Below, in pieces: positions 38,054 through 48,604 of a DNA stretch of 64,000 nucleotides (its first letter is position 1; every line of letters begins with the position of its first letter). This stretch comes from Pseudomonadota bacterium (lineage in GTDB: Bacteria > Pseudomonadota > Gammaproteobacteria > Burkholderiales > Burkholderiaceae_C), in NCBI GenBank assembly GCA_021848345.1, contig JAJZUV010000007.1, positions 1 through 64,000 on the forward strand, in the 5' to 3' direction. The translations under genes and the position numbers were made by a program. The notes under the pieces are model-generated. The model was given only the letters and a program-made list of their open reading frames with translations. It was not told the DNA's origin and searched no databases.

Positions 38054-38911
38054 ATGAAACGCCTGGTTCCCCGCCTGCTGCTGGCGCCGGCGGTCGTCTC
38101 GCTGCTGGCCTGGATGCTGGTTCCGCTGGCGATGACCGTGTACTTCTCGCTGGTGCACTACAACCTGCTGATGCCGGGCCGGCATCTGTTCACGGGCCTC
38201 GAGAACTATCGCTACTTCATGAGCGATCCGGCCTTCACGATATCGCTGGTCAATACCCTGAAGTTGCTGGGCGCGGTGATCGTCATCACCGTGGTGCTGG
38301 GCATCGCGCTGGCCCAGCTGGTGCACGAGCCCTTCCCCGGACGCCCGGTGGTGCGCCTGATGCTGATCGCGCCGTTTTTCGTCATGCCCGCGGCGAGCGC
38401 GCTGCTGTGGAAGTACATGATGATGAACCCGATCTACGGCGTGCTGGCGCAGATCAGCCTGGCGCTGGGCTTCAAGCCGGTGGACTGGCTGACCCAGCTG
38501 CCGCTGCTGTCGATCATTGTCATCGTGTCCTGGGAATGGCTGCCCTTCGCCTTTCTGATTTTCATGACGGCGCTGCAGTCGCTGGACCAGGAACAGATGG
38601 AGGCCGCGCGCATGGACGGCGCCAACGCGCTGCAGCGCTTCTGGTACCTCACGCTGCCTCACCTCAAGCGTTCGATCTCGATGGTGGTGATGATCGAGCT
38701 GATCTTCCTCATCGGCGTGTTCGCCGAGATCTTCACCACCACCGGCGGCGGCCCCGGCAACGCCAGCTCCAACCTGGCCTACCTGATCTTCAAGCAGGCG
38801 CTGGTCAATTTCGACGTAGGCATGGCCTCGGCCGGCGCGCTGCTCGCGGTGGTGCTGGCCAACGTGGTGGCGCTGTTCGCCATCCGCGCCATCGGAAAGA
38901 ACCTGGACTGA
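38054..38911 (+). CDS. mtlF: polyol ABC transporter permease
   Basis: 285 residues, six predicted membrane segments, MalF-type. EAA loop visible as EQMEAARMDGANALQRFWYL with TLPHLKRSI, and TTGGGPGNAS after it. ATG at 38054 chosen because the protein then begins MKRLVPRLLLAPAVV, a standard start. Pairs with the next gene. Confidence 0.92.
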   Translation: MKRLVPRLLLAPAVVSLLAWMLVPLAMTVYFSLVHYNLLMPGRHLFTGLENYRYFMSDPAFTISLVNTLKLLGAVIVITVVLGIALAQLVHEPFPGRPVVRLMLIAPFFVMPAASALLWKYMMMNPIYGVLAQISLALGFKPVDWLTQLPLLSIIVIVSWEWLPFAFLIFMTALQSLDQEQMEAARMDGANALQRFWYLTLPHLKRSISMVVMIELIFLIGVFAEIFTTTGGGPGNASSNLAYLIFKQALVNFDVGMASAGALLAVVLANVVALFAIRAIGKNLD

Positions 38912-38915
38912 CATC

Positions 38916-39737
38916 ATGGCTCAGCGCTTCCTGCCCACCGCCCTGCGCACCGTGCTCGCCTGGCTGCTCGGCCTGCTCGTGGCCTTTCCGCTGATCTGGA
39001 TGGCCATGACGGCCTTCAAGACCGAGATGCAGGCGATCTCGATTCCCCCGCAGATTCTGTTCAAGCCCACGCTGCACGCCTTCGCCTCGGTGCAGGCGCA
39101 AAGCGACTACCTGCACTACGCGCGCAACTCGGCGATCACCGCCGGCTTCTCCACCCTGCTGGGCCTGCTGATCGCCGCGCCGGCCGCGTATTCGATGGCC
39201 TTCTTCCGCACCCGGCGCACCCGCGACCTGCTGATGTGGATGCTGTCGACCAAGATGATGCCGGCGGTGGGCGCGCTGGTTCCGGTGTACCTGATCGCGC
39301 GCTGGGCGCATGCGCTGGACTCGCTGACCGCGCTGACCCTGCTGTTCATGCTGATGAACCTTCCGATCATGGTCTGGCTGCTGTACTCGAGCTTCAAGGA
39401 GATCCCCAACGAGATCCTCGAGGCGGTGCGCATGGACGGCGGCGGCACCTGGCACGAACTGCGCTATGTGGTGCTTCCGCTGAGCGTCAGCGGCATCTCC
39501 TCCACCGGCCTGCTGGCGCTGGTGCTGAGCTGGAACGAATCCTTCTGGTCCATCAACCTGGCCTCGGCCCACGCCGGAACGCTGGCCACGATGATCGCCT
39601 CCTTCTCCAGCCCCGAGGGCCTGTTCTGGGCCAAGCTGTCGGCGGCCTCGCTGCTGGCGGTCGCCCCGATCATCGTGCTGGGCTGGATGAGCCAGAAGCA
39701 ATTGGTATCGGGCCTGACCTTCGGCGCCGTGAAATGA
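38916..39737 (+). CDS. mtlG: polyol ABC transporter permease
   Basis: 273 residues, six predicted membrane segments, MalG-type. EAA loop EILEAVRMDGGGTWHELRYV and the C-terminal QKQLVSGLTFGAVK. Four nt after mtlF. Confidence 0.92.
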   Translation: MAQRFLPTALRTVLAWLLGLLVAFPLIWMAMTAFKTEMQAISIPPQILFKPTLHAFASVQAQSDYLHYARNSAITAGFSTLLGLLIAAPAAYSMAFFRTRRTRDLLMWMLSTKMMPAVGALVPVYLIARWAHALDSLTALTLLFMLMNLPIMVWLLYSSFKEIPNEILEAVRMDGGGTWHELRYVVLPLSVSGISSTGLLALVLSWNESFWSINLASAHAGTLATMIASFSSPEGLFWAKLSAASLLAVAPIIVLGWMSQKQLVSGLTFGAVK

Positions 39738-39808
39738 ACCATTCCAAGGCCGCGTCCGCGCGGCCGCGAGACCCCGGGAGCCCCCCGGAATCGTCTGGAG
39801 ACTCGAGC

Positions 39809-40840
<1,032 letters not shown>

Positions 40841-40857
40841 GCGCCGAAAGACTCCCG

Positions 40858-42282
40858 ATGACCCCTACCTCTTCCCAAACCTGGGCCCCGCCCTCGGGCA
40901 CCCGCCTGATCCTGCATCTCGGGCTCGGCGCATTCCACCGCGCGCACCAGGCGGTGTACCTGCAACTCCTGCGCGATGCGGGCGACTCGGGCTGGGTGCT
41001 CGCCGGCGGCAATATCCGCCCGGACGGCCAGGAACTGATGCGCGCGCTGGGCGCGCAGCACGGCGCCTATACGCTGGAGACGGTCACTCCGGCAGGCGAG
41101 CATGCCTACCAGCGCATCGAGTCCATCGCGCATGTCGTGCCGTGGAGCGAACAGCTCGAGGAACTGGTGGCGCTGGGCGCCGCGCCGAGCACGGCGATCG
41201 TGTCCTTCACCGTGACCGAGGCCGGGTACTACCTGGACCAGCACGGGCGCCTGGACACCGCGCACCCCGAGCTGCGCGCGGATCTGGAAGGCCGCAGCCG
41301 CCGCACCATCTACGGCGCCGTGGCGGCCATCTGCGCCGAGCGCATGCGCACGAACGGCGTCCCCCTGACCCTGCTGAACTGCGACAACCTGCGCCACAAC
41401 GGCGACCGCTTTCGCGCCGGCCTGCTCGAGTTCGTGCAGGCTCGCGGAGATGCGCCGCTGGCGGCCTGGCTGGAGGCCCACACCCGTTGCCCGAACGCGA
41501 TGGTCGACCGCATCACCCCGCGCCCGGGCCCGGGGCTCGCCCAACGCGTGCTGGCCGCCACCGGTCGCGAGGACGCGGCGCCGGTGATGGCCGAATCCTT
41601 CCTGCAATGGGTGATCGAGGATCGATTCGCGGCGGCGCGGCCGGCGCTGGAGCGCGTGGGCGTGCAACTGGTCGAGTCGGTGCAGCCCTACGAGGAAGCG
41701 AAGATCCGCATCCTCAACGCCAGCCACAGCTGCATCGCCTGGGCCGGCTCGCTGCTGGGCTACGAGACCATCGACCAGGGCACCGCCAACCCCTCCATCC
41801 GCGCGATGGCGCATGCCTACGTCACCCAATGCGTGATGCCCTGCCTGCGCCATCAGCACGACCCCTACCCGGTCGACCTGGCCGCCTACCGCGACACCGT
41901 GCTGGAGCGCTTCGGCAACGCCTTCCTGCGCGACACCAACCGGCGCGTGGCGATGGACGGCTACTCGAAGATCCCCGGGTTCATCGCGCCCACCATTCGC
42001 GAGTGCCTGGAGCACGGCATCGATCCGCGGCCCGCCCTGGTGCTGCCCGCGCTGTTCTTCGAGTTCCTGCGGGAATGGGCCGCCGGGCGCCTGCGCGACC
42101 CCTACGACGACCAGGCGATGGACCCGCAGCGGGTGCGCGACATGCTGGCCGGCGCCGACGCGACGCGCGCCTTCATGGCCGAAGTGCCGCTGTGGGGCAG
42201 CGCCGCCGGCGACGCGCGCCTGCACCAGGCCTTCGAGCAGGCCCTGCAACAAGTGCGCGCGTGGCGCACCGCCCAGTCCTAG
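40858..42282 (+). CDS. dalD: D-arabinitol 4-dehydrogenase (mannitol dehydrogenase family)
   Basis: 474 residues. Long-chain polyol dehydrogenase: NAD-binding start ILHLGLGAFHRAHQAVY, FTVTEAGYYL, and the catalytic lysine motif region KIRILNASHSCIAWAGSL. Resembles DalD (D-arabinitol to D-xylulose) more than MtlD by its N-terminal pattern and shorter length. The xylulokinase three genes downstream fits D-xylulose as product. Mannitol oxidation to fructose is possible as a side activity. Confidence 0.86.
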   Translation: MTPTSSQTWAPPSGTRLILHLGLGAFHRAHQAVYLQLLRDAGDSGWVLAGGNIRPDGQELMRALGAQHGAYTLETVTPAGEHAYQRIESIAHVVPWSEQLEELVALGAAPSTAIVSFTVTEAGYYLDQHGRLDTAHPELRADLEGRSRRTIYGAVAAICAERMRTNGVPLTLLNCDNLRHNGDRFRAGLLEFVQARGDAPLAAWLEAHTRCPNAMVDRITPRPGPGLAQRVLAATGREDAAPVMAESFLQWVIEDRFAAARPALERVGVQLVESVQPYEEAKIRILNASHSCIAWAGSLLGYETIDQGTANPSIRAMAHAYVTQCVMPCLRHQHDPYPVDLAAYRDTVLERFGNAFLRDTNRRVAMDGYSKIPGFIAPTIRECLEHGIDPRPALVLPALFFEFLREWAAGRLRDPYDDQAMDPQRVRDMLAGADATRAFMAEVPLWGSAAGDARLHQAFEQALQQVRAWRTAQS

Positions 42283-42295
42283 GAGCCGACATCCG

Positions 42296-43138
42296 ATGTC
42301 CCAGGTTCTCCCCCCCGTCGACGCCTCCGACGCCGCCCCCACGCCCGTGCCGGCGCACTACGCCCGGCTGCACCAGCGCCATGCCCTGCTCACCGGGGCC
42401 GGCGGCGGCATCGGCCTGGCCGTGGCGCGCGCCTACCTCGAACAGGGCGCGCGCTGCACCGTGGTGGACCTCGCCCCGAGCGCGCCGGCCCAGGTCCAGG
42501 CCCTGGCGGACGCCGGGCTGCCGCTGCGCTACCGCGCCGCCGACGTGCGCGACGCGGGCGCCATGGCGGCGCTGGTCGACGCGGCCGAGGCCGATTTCGG
42601 CCCGCTGGACGTGCTATTCAACAATGCCGCGATCTTCGACATGGGGCCGTTGCTGGACTCGGACGAGGCCATGTACCAGCGCCTGTTCGACGTCAACGTC
42701 AAGGGCATGTTCTTCACCATGCAGGCGGTGTTGCGCGCGATGCGCCGCGCCGAGCGCCCGGGCGCGGTGATCAACATGGCCTCGCAGGCGGGCCGCCGCG
42801 GCGAGGCGCTGGTGGCGCACTACTGCGCCACCAAGGCGGCGGTGATCAGCTACACCCAGTCGGCCGCGCTGGCGATGGCCCCGCACGGTATCCGGGTCAA
42901 TGCGATTTCCCCCGGTGTGGTCGACACGCCGATGTGGGATCATGTCGACTCGCTGTTCGCGCGTTACGAGCATCTGCAGCCGGGAGAGAAGAAAATCGCC
43001 GTGGGGCGCGCGGTTCCGCTCGGGCGCATGGGCCGCCCGGACGACCTGTGCGGCGCCGCCGTGTTCCTGGCCAGCGACGAATCCCGCTACGTCACCGCGC
43101 AGACCCTGAACGTGGACGGCGGCAACGTGATGAGCTGA
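42296..43138 (+). CDS. SDR polyol (sorbitol/L-iditol) dehydrogenase
   Basis: 280 residues. Classical short-chain dehydrogenase: TGAGGGIGLA cofactor motif near residue 38, NNAAI, catalytic YCATK with the serine upstream, PGVVDTPMW, and the C-terminal LNVDGGNVMS as in sorbitol dehydrogenase SmoS. Oxidises sorbitol to fructose, or galactitol/iditol to ketoses. AGGAG upstream of the ATG. About 25 extra residues at the N-terminus compared with SmoS. Confidence 0.87.
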   Translation: MSQVLPPVDASDAAPTPVPAHYARLHQRHALLTGAGGGIGLAVARAYLEQGARCTVVDLAPSAPAQVQALADAGLPLRYRAADVRDAGAMAALVDAAEADFGPLDVLFNNAAIFDMGPLLDSDEAMYQRLFDVNVKGMFFTMQAVLRAMRRAERPGAVINMASQAGRRGEALVAHYCATKAAVISYTQSAALAMAPHGIRVNAISPGVVDTPMWDHVDSLFARYEHLQPGEKKIAVGRAVPLGRMGRPDDLCGAAVFLASDESRYVTAQTLNVDGGNVMS

Positions 43139-43168
43139 ACGGCCCGCAGGGGCCCGAGACGATCGGCG

Positions 43169-44083
43169 ATGGACGCATTCCGGCACAAACCCGAACTCGA
43201 ACACGACGGCGCGCGCAGTGCCAGCCTGGGCTACGAGGAGCCGGGCTCCTACGGCTGCGTGCGCTACCTGGAGCACGGCTATCCCAATCCGCTGGTGCGC
43301 TGGCACTACCACGAGGAATACGAGCTGCACCTGATCCTCGGCAGCAGCGGGCGCGTGTTCGTCGGCGACTACATCGGCCAGTTCGAGCCCGGCCATCTGG
43401 TGCTCACCGGGCCGCGCCTGCCGCACAACTGGATCTCCCTCGACACCCCGGCCGCCGGGCTGCCCGAGCGCGACATCCTGCTGCAGTTCGCCGACGCGCC
43501 GATGCGCCACGCCGCCGAGGCGCTGCCCGAGTTCGCCGAGGTGCTGCACCTGCTGGAGCGCGCGCGCCACGGCATCGAGTTCTTCGGCATCAGCGAACAG
43601 GCCGAACACGCCATCCGCAAGGTCCACGCGACCCAAGGCATCGAGCGCTTCGCGGTGTTCGTCGAACTGCTGCGCCTGCTGACCCGCTGCACCGACTACC
43701 GGCTGTTGTCGTCGGTGCAACTGCAAAGCCTGGACGACGCCAAGGCGCAGGCTCGCATCGCTCGCATCATCGACTACCTGACCGAGCACAGCTCGGCCAA
43801 CCTGTCCATGGCCCGGATCGCCCGCCTGGAAGGCATGTCGGAAAGCGCCTTCTCGCGCTTCTTCCAGCGCGCCACCGGCAACACCTTCACCGATTTCGTC
43901 AACCGGCTGCGGGTGCACAAGGCCTGCCAGCTGCTGATGGAGACCGACGCCTACGTGGCCAATGTGTGCTTCGACGTCGGCTTCAACAACGTCGCGCATT
44001 TCAATCGCCAGTTCCTGCGCATCAAGGGCGTCACGCCCAGCCAGTTCCGCCAGCAGGCCAGCGCCTGCTTCGCGCGGCGCTGA
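43169..44083 (+). CDS. AraC-family regulator of polyol genes (MtlR-like)
   Basis: 304 residues. N-terminal cupin sensor (WHYHEEYELHLILGSSGRVFVGD) and C-terminal double helix-turn-helix (about 200-300: MARIARLEGMSESAFSRFF and VANVCFDVGFNNVAHFNRQF). Similar to MtlR activators of mannitol/sorbitol/arabitol operons. Lies inside the operon it likely controls, between the SDR and xylB genes. Weak -35 at the operon promoter agrees with an activator. Confidence 0.9.
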   Translation: MDAFRHKPELEHDGARSASLGYEEPGSYGCVRYLEHGYPNPLVRWHYHEEYELHLILGSSGRVFVGDYIGQFEPGHLVLTGPRLPHNWISLDTPAAGLPERDILLQFADAPMRHAAEALPEFAEVLHLLERARHGIEFFGISEQAEHAIRKVHATQGIERFAVFVELLRLLTRCTDYRLLSSVQLQSLDDAKAQARIARIIDYLTEHSSANLSMARIARLEGMSESAFSRFFQRATGNTFTDFVNRLRVHKACQLLMETDAYVANVCFDVGFNNVAHFNRQFLRIKGVTPSQFRQQASACFARR

Positions 44084-44100
44084 AGCCCGCGCCGGCCCCC

Positions 44101-45588
44101 ATGTCTTCCTCGCAACCATCCGTCCCCGCCGCAGACCTGTTCCTGGGAATCGACCTCGGGACCTCCGAACTCAAGACCGTGCTGCTCGACGACCAGGGTC
44201 GCGTGGTGCGCAGCGCCTCGGCGCCGCTGGCGCTGCGGCACCCCCGGCCGGGATGGTCCGAACAGGATCCGGGCGACTGGTGGGGGGCCTGCACGGACTG
44301 CCTGGACCGCCTGTGCGCCGAGGGATTCGGCGCGCGGGTGCGGGGCATCGGGCTGTCGGGGCAGATGCATGGCGCCGTGTTGCTGGACCGCGCGCGCGAC
44401 GTGATCCGCCCGGCCATCCTGTGGAACGACACGCGCAGCGCAGCGCAGTGCCGGACCCTGCGCGAGAGCCTGGACGGCTTCGAGGGCATCGCCGGCAACC
44501 TGGCCATGCCCGGCTTCACCGCACCCAAGCTGCTGTGGCTGCGCGAGCACGCTCCGCGGGAGTTCGAACGCGTGGACCTGGTGATGCTGCCGAAGGATTA
44601 CCTGCGCCTGCGCCTGAGCGGCGAAGCCGCGACGGACGCCAGCGACGCCTCCGGCACGCTGTGGCTGGACATCGCGCGGCGCGACTGGTCGAGCGCGCTG
44701 CTGCGCGCCGGCGGCATGCGGCGCGAGCAGGTGCCGCCGGTGCTGGAGGCCTGTGCGCCCGCCGGCGCGCTGCGACGCGAACTGGCCGAGCGCTGGTCGA
44801 TCCCGGCCGGCACGCCCATCGCCGCCGGCGCCGGGGATAACGCCGCGGCGGCCGTCGGCACCGGCGCCATCGCTCCCGGCGAAGGCTTCGTGTCCCTGGG
44901 CACCTCAGGGGTGGTGTTCGTGGCCACCGACCGCTACCAGCCCGACCCCGCCAGCGCGCTGCACAGCTTCTGCCATGCCCTGCCCGGCACCTGGCACCAG
45001 ATGTCGGTAATGCTGTCCGCCGCCGAATGCCTGCGCTGGGTCACCCGCCTGTGCGGCCAGCCCGACGAGGCGCACGCGCTGGCCGGCGCCGCCTCGCTGA
45101 GCCCGGCCCAACGCGCCGCTGCGCCGCTGTTCCTGCCCTACCTCGGAGGCGAGCGCACGCCGCACAACGATGCCCTCGCACGCGCCATGTTCCACGGGCT
45201 GGGGCACGAGCACGACGCTGCGGCGCTGGTCTGGTCGGTGATCGAGGGCGTCGCCTTCGGGTTGCGCGACGGCCTGTCGTGCATGCCCGAGGCCCTGCGC
45301 GCGCGCATCGGCGTGCTGGACCTGGTCGGCGGCGGCGCGCGCAGCGAGTTGTGGGCGCAGTTGCTGGCCGACGTGCTGGAAGTCCCCTTGCGCCTGCGCG
45401 CCGATGCCGCTGGAGGCGCGGCGGTCGGCGCCGCGCGCCTGGGCGCGCTGGCCGCGGGTCGCGCGCTGGAGCAGGTCCTGCGCGCGCCGGCGTCGGCCCA
45501 ACGGGTGTTCGAACCCGCCACCGAGGGGCGTCAGGCACTGCGCGAGCGCCACGCGCGCTTTCGCGAACTCTACGCGGCCTGCCGCTGA
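44101..45588 (+). CDS. xylB: xylulokinase
   Basis: 495 residues. FGGY carbohydrate kinase: FLGIDLGTSELKTVLLD ATP-binding start, GIGLSGQMHGAVLLD with the substrate-binding QMHG typical of XylB, WNDTRS, GAGDNAAAAVG with the catalytic aspartate, and VGGGARSELW. Phosphorylates D-xylulose from arabinitol to enter the pentose phosphate route. Last gene of the polyol operon. Confidence 0.94.
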   Translation: MSSSQPSVPAADLFLGIDLGTSELKTVLLDDQGRVVRSASAPLALRHPRPGWSEQDPGDWWGACTDCLDRLCAEGFGARVRGIGLSGQMHGAVLLDRARDVIRPAILWNDTRSAAQCRTLRESLDGFEGIAGNLAMPGFTAPKLLWLREHAPREFERVDLVMLPKDYLRLRLSGEAATDASDASGTLWLDIARRDWSSALLRAGGMRREQVPPVLEACAPAGALRRELAERWSIPAGTPIAAGAGDNAAAAVGTGAIAPGEGFVSLGTSGVVFVATDRYQPDPASALHSFCHALPGTWHQMSVMLSAAECLRWVTRLCGQPDEAHALAGAASLSPAQRAAAPLFLPYLGGERTPHNDALARAMFHGLGHEHDAAALVWSVIEGVAFGLRDGLSCMPEALRARIGVLDLVGGGARSELWAQLLADVLEVPLRLRADAAGGAAVGAARLGALAAGRALEQVLRAPASAQRVFEPATEGRQALRERHARFRELYAACR

Positions 45589-45666
45589 GCCCGCACTGCG
45601 CGAGGCACGCCCTGCGGCCGACCTGCGCCGGCCGCGCGCACCAACGCGCGAAGCTCACGCGCCACG

Positions 45667-45693
45667 AAAAAGGGCCGCCTGCTGAGGCGGCCC
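45667..45693 (-). terminator. rho-independent terminator of the SHOCT gene
   Basis: On the minus strand GGGCCGCC-TCAGCA-GGCGGCCC followed by TTTTT, 23 nt after the stop at 45717. The same stem lies about 80 nt past xylB and could also weakly stop the polyol operon, though it has no T-run in that direction. Confidence 0.85.
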
Positions 45694-45716
45694 CGGATGC
45701 GCGGCGATGCGTCGGA

Positions 45717-46619
45717 TCAGAACTGCTTGGCCAACTCGTCGCGCTTGGCGTCGTATTCCTGCTTGGTGATCAGCCCGCGCTGGTAGGCATCCTTCAGCAC
45801 GGCCAGCCGATGCTCGATGCCCTCGGGGCTGTTGGCCGGAGGCTGCGCGGGCTGCGGCATCGCCTGCTGCATGGGTTGCTGCATGCCGCCCTGCTGCGCA
45901 GGCATCGGCACCAGCGGGCCCGGCGCGCCGGCCGGCCGCTGCAGCAGGGAGGTCGGTTCCGTCGGCTGCGGCACGGCGCCCGGGTTCAGCGGCAGGCGGA
46001 TCCAGTCGGCCTGCACGTTGACGGCCTCCGGGCACGACAGGTGCACGTCGCCCGCCTTGGTTCGCGAACCATAGGTGAAGGTGGGCATCTGCAGCGTGCC
46101 GCGGTACTGGTCGTAGAAGTCGTCGCGCGCGTCATGCACGATCAGGTTGAAAAATCCGTCGCTCACGAACACCCGCGCGGTCACCGCGGTCGGCCCGATC
46201 AGGAAGCCGTGGCCGCGACGCGATGCGCTGGAGAACACGATGTCCTGGTTCGGCTGGGCATTGGCGAAGGCCTCGACCAGCGCCGGCGCGAGGTTGCGCG
46301 CCTCGTCGCGGGCGAACAGATGCTCCTGGCCCTGCGGCGTGGCGAAGTGGATCTGCTCCAGCCACTTGGCGAGGGCGTCACGGTCGAGCTTGATCGGCTG
46401 GGAATTGGGCTTCGCCCCGGCTTCCTCGGGCACGATGCGCACGAAGGAAAAGTGACTGACCTGCCAGGTGGTCTGCCCGCGGGGGGCGCCCTCGCTGGCA
46501 TGCGCAGAGCCGAAAAGTCCGTCGAACATTCCGGCCTGCGCCGGTTGCTGCGCGAGCACGGCGGCCGCGCCCAGGGTGGCCAGCGCCACGAGGTGATGGG
46601 CGCGCGCTTTGAACGTCAT
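45717..46619 (-). CDS. exported protein with C-terminal SHOCT domain
   Basis: 300 residues, function unknown. Signal peptide to AQA before GMFDGLFGS. The central part (about 50-215) is not recognised. A linker rich in Pro, Gln and Met (GGMQQPMQQAMPQPAQPP) leads to a SHOCT motif (RLAVLKDAYQRGLITKQEYD, residues about 274-293) at the C-terminus. ATG at 46619 with AGGAG upstream; the frame is open 47 codons further but that part is not signal-like. Has its own terminator. Confidence 0.75.
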   Translation of the reverse strand: MTFKARAHHLVALATLGAAAVLAQQPAQAGMFDGLFGSAHASEGAPRGQTTWQVSHFSFVRIVPEEAGAKPNSQPIKLDRDALAKWLEQIHFATPQGQEHLFARDEARNLAPALVEAFANAQPNQDIVFSSASRRGHGFLIGPTAVTARVFVSDGFFNLIVHDARDDFYDQYRGTLQMPTFTYGSRTKAGDVHLSCPEAVNVQADWIRLPLNPGAVPQPTEPTSLLQRPAGAPGPLVPMPAQQGGMQQPMQQAMPQPAQPPANSPEGIEHRLAVLKDAYQRGLITKQEYDAKRDELAKQF

Positions 46620-46921
46620 GGTGAGAGTCTCCTGGAGGGAATCGATGCGCGCCCTGCGACGTGGCGCGTTGCGTTCGATGCTAGCAGGCCGCGGGCCGTT
46701 GCGGAGACTCGACGGCGCGCCTTGAAAGGCCCGGAAACAAAAAGGAAAAAAGGCCGGCATGGATCATCGCGAACATGCCGGCCCAAGAGCCAACCAGATC
46801 ATCGAACCCAACCCTGGAAAACTGTTCGACGCATCTCCACGCTCTCGTCAAAAACACAACTCTGGCGGGAATCCGGCGTCGTCCCCACGCCGCCGGATTC
46901 CGGTACTGCCTTGCAGAAGAT
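46620..46921. other. 302-nt region with two hairpins after the porin gene
   Basis: Holds the leader of the SHOCT gene and two minus-strand stems downstream of the porin: GGAATCCGGCG/CGCCGGATTCC (46868-46878 with 46891-46901), 21 nt past the stop, and the terminator at 46746-46783. No gene seen. Confidence 0.65.
46746..46783 (-). terminator. rho-independent terminator of the porin gene
   Basis: On the minus strand GGCCGGCATG-N12-CATGCCGGCC followed by TTTTTTCC. Classic form. Confidence 0.88.
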
Positions 46922-48229
46922 TTAGAACCAGGCCTCGACTTGCAGGCCGATGCTGTTGCCGCTGGTCGAACCGGCGACGCCCGTGGTGCTGTAGCCCGGC
47001 AGGCCGTTGTCGCCGTTGTAGCCGCTGTTGGCGGGATCCAGGGCGGCAGCCGCGTTCCACGAAGCGTGCGTGTAGTACAGGCGGATTTCAGGACGCGAGT
47101 AGTACTTGTACGCATCGGGCACGATGCCCAGGCCGATGGTCTCGATGTTCAGCGTCTCGGTCGGGTTGCCGTCAGGCTTCTTGGTCATGTGACCCAACTG
47201 ACCGATGACCCGCAGGTTGCCCGTGAGCGCGTACGTGAAACGCGCGCCGATCGAGGTGTTGGTGTAGGCCACCAGTCCGTTCGCGTAGGCCGTGGTGTCG
47301 TTGTTGCTGCCGGCGTCGTGGTGCCCGTAGACCAGGTTGCCCTGGCCGCCGAAGCGACCCGCTTGCCAATCCAGCGCATCGGCGATGCGCCATGCCGCGG
47401 CGCTGCTCGGCGAGGTCGCGGAGCCGAAGTTCTGGGCCAGCGAGGCCGAGCCGCGCGCGTATTGCAACCACAGCACGTTGCCACCACCGATCTGCGGCAG
47501 CTTCTGGTTGTGCTGGAAGCTGATGGCGTCGCCGTTCGTGCCGCCGACCGCGTTGCTCTTGGTCAACGTGCCGGTGATGCGCAGCGTGCCGCCCGGGTTC
47601 ACCGGGATGGACATCACGTCGACGTTGAAGCGACGGCCCGACTTGGTCGACAGATCGTTGCCACCGTCGCCGAAGCCGGCGTAGGAATCCGAGCCGAAGT
47701 AGGCCAGGCCCAGGGTGGCGCCGCTGTTGCCCAGCGCGATGTGATCCGCGCCGCCGCCGACACCGTCCATGCGCACGAAGAAGTGGTCGAGCATGTCGAT
47801 GTTGGCACGACCGTAGAAGCGCTTGCCGGCCCAGAAGTGCACTTCGGGGGCGAAGTCCACGCCGCTGACCGAGCCGTACATCTGTTCGAAGCTCGAGCTC
47901 GAGCTGCCGATGTCGGTGCCCGGGCTGTATTCGTTGATCATGACCTCGTTGTGGTACTTGGCCGTACCCACGCTGCCGTAATCGTTGAAGCCGAATTCAC
48001 CGTAGAAGTTGCACTCGTTGCCCAGACGATAGTGCCCGGCGTCGACCCCCGGCAGGTTGTAGCACTGGCGCGACGGTCCGCCGTTGGAACTGCCGCTGGT
48101 GGTGCCGGGGCCGGCACGGAAGTAGCCGTTGAAGCCGAACGTGTCCGCATGCGCGGGCAGGCTCATGCCGAAAGCCGCGGCCAGCGCCGCGCCCATCGCG
48201 GTGAGTTGAAGTCTCCTCAGGGATTGCAT
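46922..48229 (-). CDS. LamB/maltoporin-type carbohydrate porin
   Basis: 435 residues. Signal peptide to AHA before DTFGFNGYFRAGPG, the usual maltoporin first strand; many alternating beta strands follow (FNDYGS, WAGKRFYGR, GLAYFGSDSY) and the C-terminus ends in aromatic EAWF, the outer-membrane assembly signal. ATG at 48229 with GGAG upstream. It should pass glucose or oligosaccharides across the outer membrane. A HexR-like box 133 nt upstream ties it to the Entner-Doudoroff genes. OprB-type glucose porins are an alternative, but the N-terminal pattern is LamB-like. Confidence 0.87.
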   Translation of the reverse strand: MQSLRRLQLTAMGAALAAAFGMSLPAHADTFGFNGYFRAGPGTTSGSSNGGPSRQCYNLPGVDAGHYRLGNECNFYGEFGFNDYGSVGTAKYHNEVMINEYSPGTDIGSSSSSFEQMYGSVSGVDFAPEVHFWAGKRFYGRANIDMLDHFFVRMDGVGGGADHIALGNSGATLGLAYFGSDSYAGFGDGGNDLSTKSGRRFNVDVMSIPVNPGGTLRITGTLTKSNAVGGTNGDAISFQHNQKLPQIGGGNVLWLQYARGSASLAQNFGSATSPSSAAAWRIADALDWQAGRFGGQGNLVYGHHDAGSNNDTTAYANGLVAYTNTSIGARFTYALTGNLRVIGQLGHMTKKPDGNPTETLNIETIGLGIVPDAYKYYSRPEIRLYYTHASWNAAAALDPANSGYNGDNGLPGYSTTGVAGSTSGNSIGLQVEAWF

Positions 48230-48595
48230 TGTGTTGTCTCCTTTGCCAGAGAGTTGTCGGCGAGTTTTGAGCGACGCAGCGGGGCCCCTTCGCACCCCCT
48301 GCACCGCGCGTGGATCCGGTTTCGGCCCGTGTCAGCGGACTTCGTTGCCGGATGGAGACAATGTAGCAATACTACGCAACACGACTGCTCGTGTTTTCCC
48401 TAAGAGCAACAATTACAAATTGAAATAGTCGGCTTTTCCCTTACTTTTCAGTCGTTTTGGCGCCAAGGACGCCGGGTTCCGCGCTGCGGACTGGAGGGGG
48501 GATGTTGTTATGATGATACTTAACTACATGTTTTCACATCCCAGGTTGTTGCATCATCGCCCCATATCCGGGGCTGTCCGCCCGCCCTTCGCGCC
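48230..48595. other. 366-nt divergent region between porin and mgsA
   Basis: Contains the HexR-like box at 48362-48376, an AT-richer patch around 48415-48460, and TATGAT at 48509-48514 as a possible -10 for mgsA. No gene seen. Confidence 0.6.
48362..48376 (-). promoter_or_regulatory. HexR-like box before the porin gene
   Basis: TGTAGCAATACTACG matches TGTA-N7-TACA at seven of eight fixed positions and shares GTA[GA]CAATACTAC with the edd-side box at 19267-19281. Confidence 0.55.
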
Positions 48596-48604
48596 ATGCC
48601 TCCG

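Noticed and set aside
48514-48528. TGATACTTAACTACA as a further HexR box before mgsA
   Set aside because: Only the right half fits; the left half departs at several positions.
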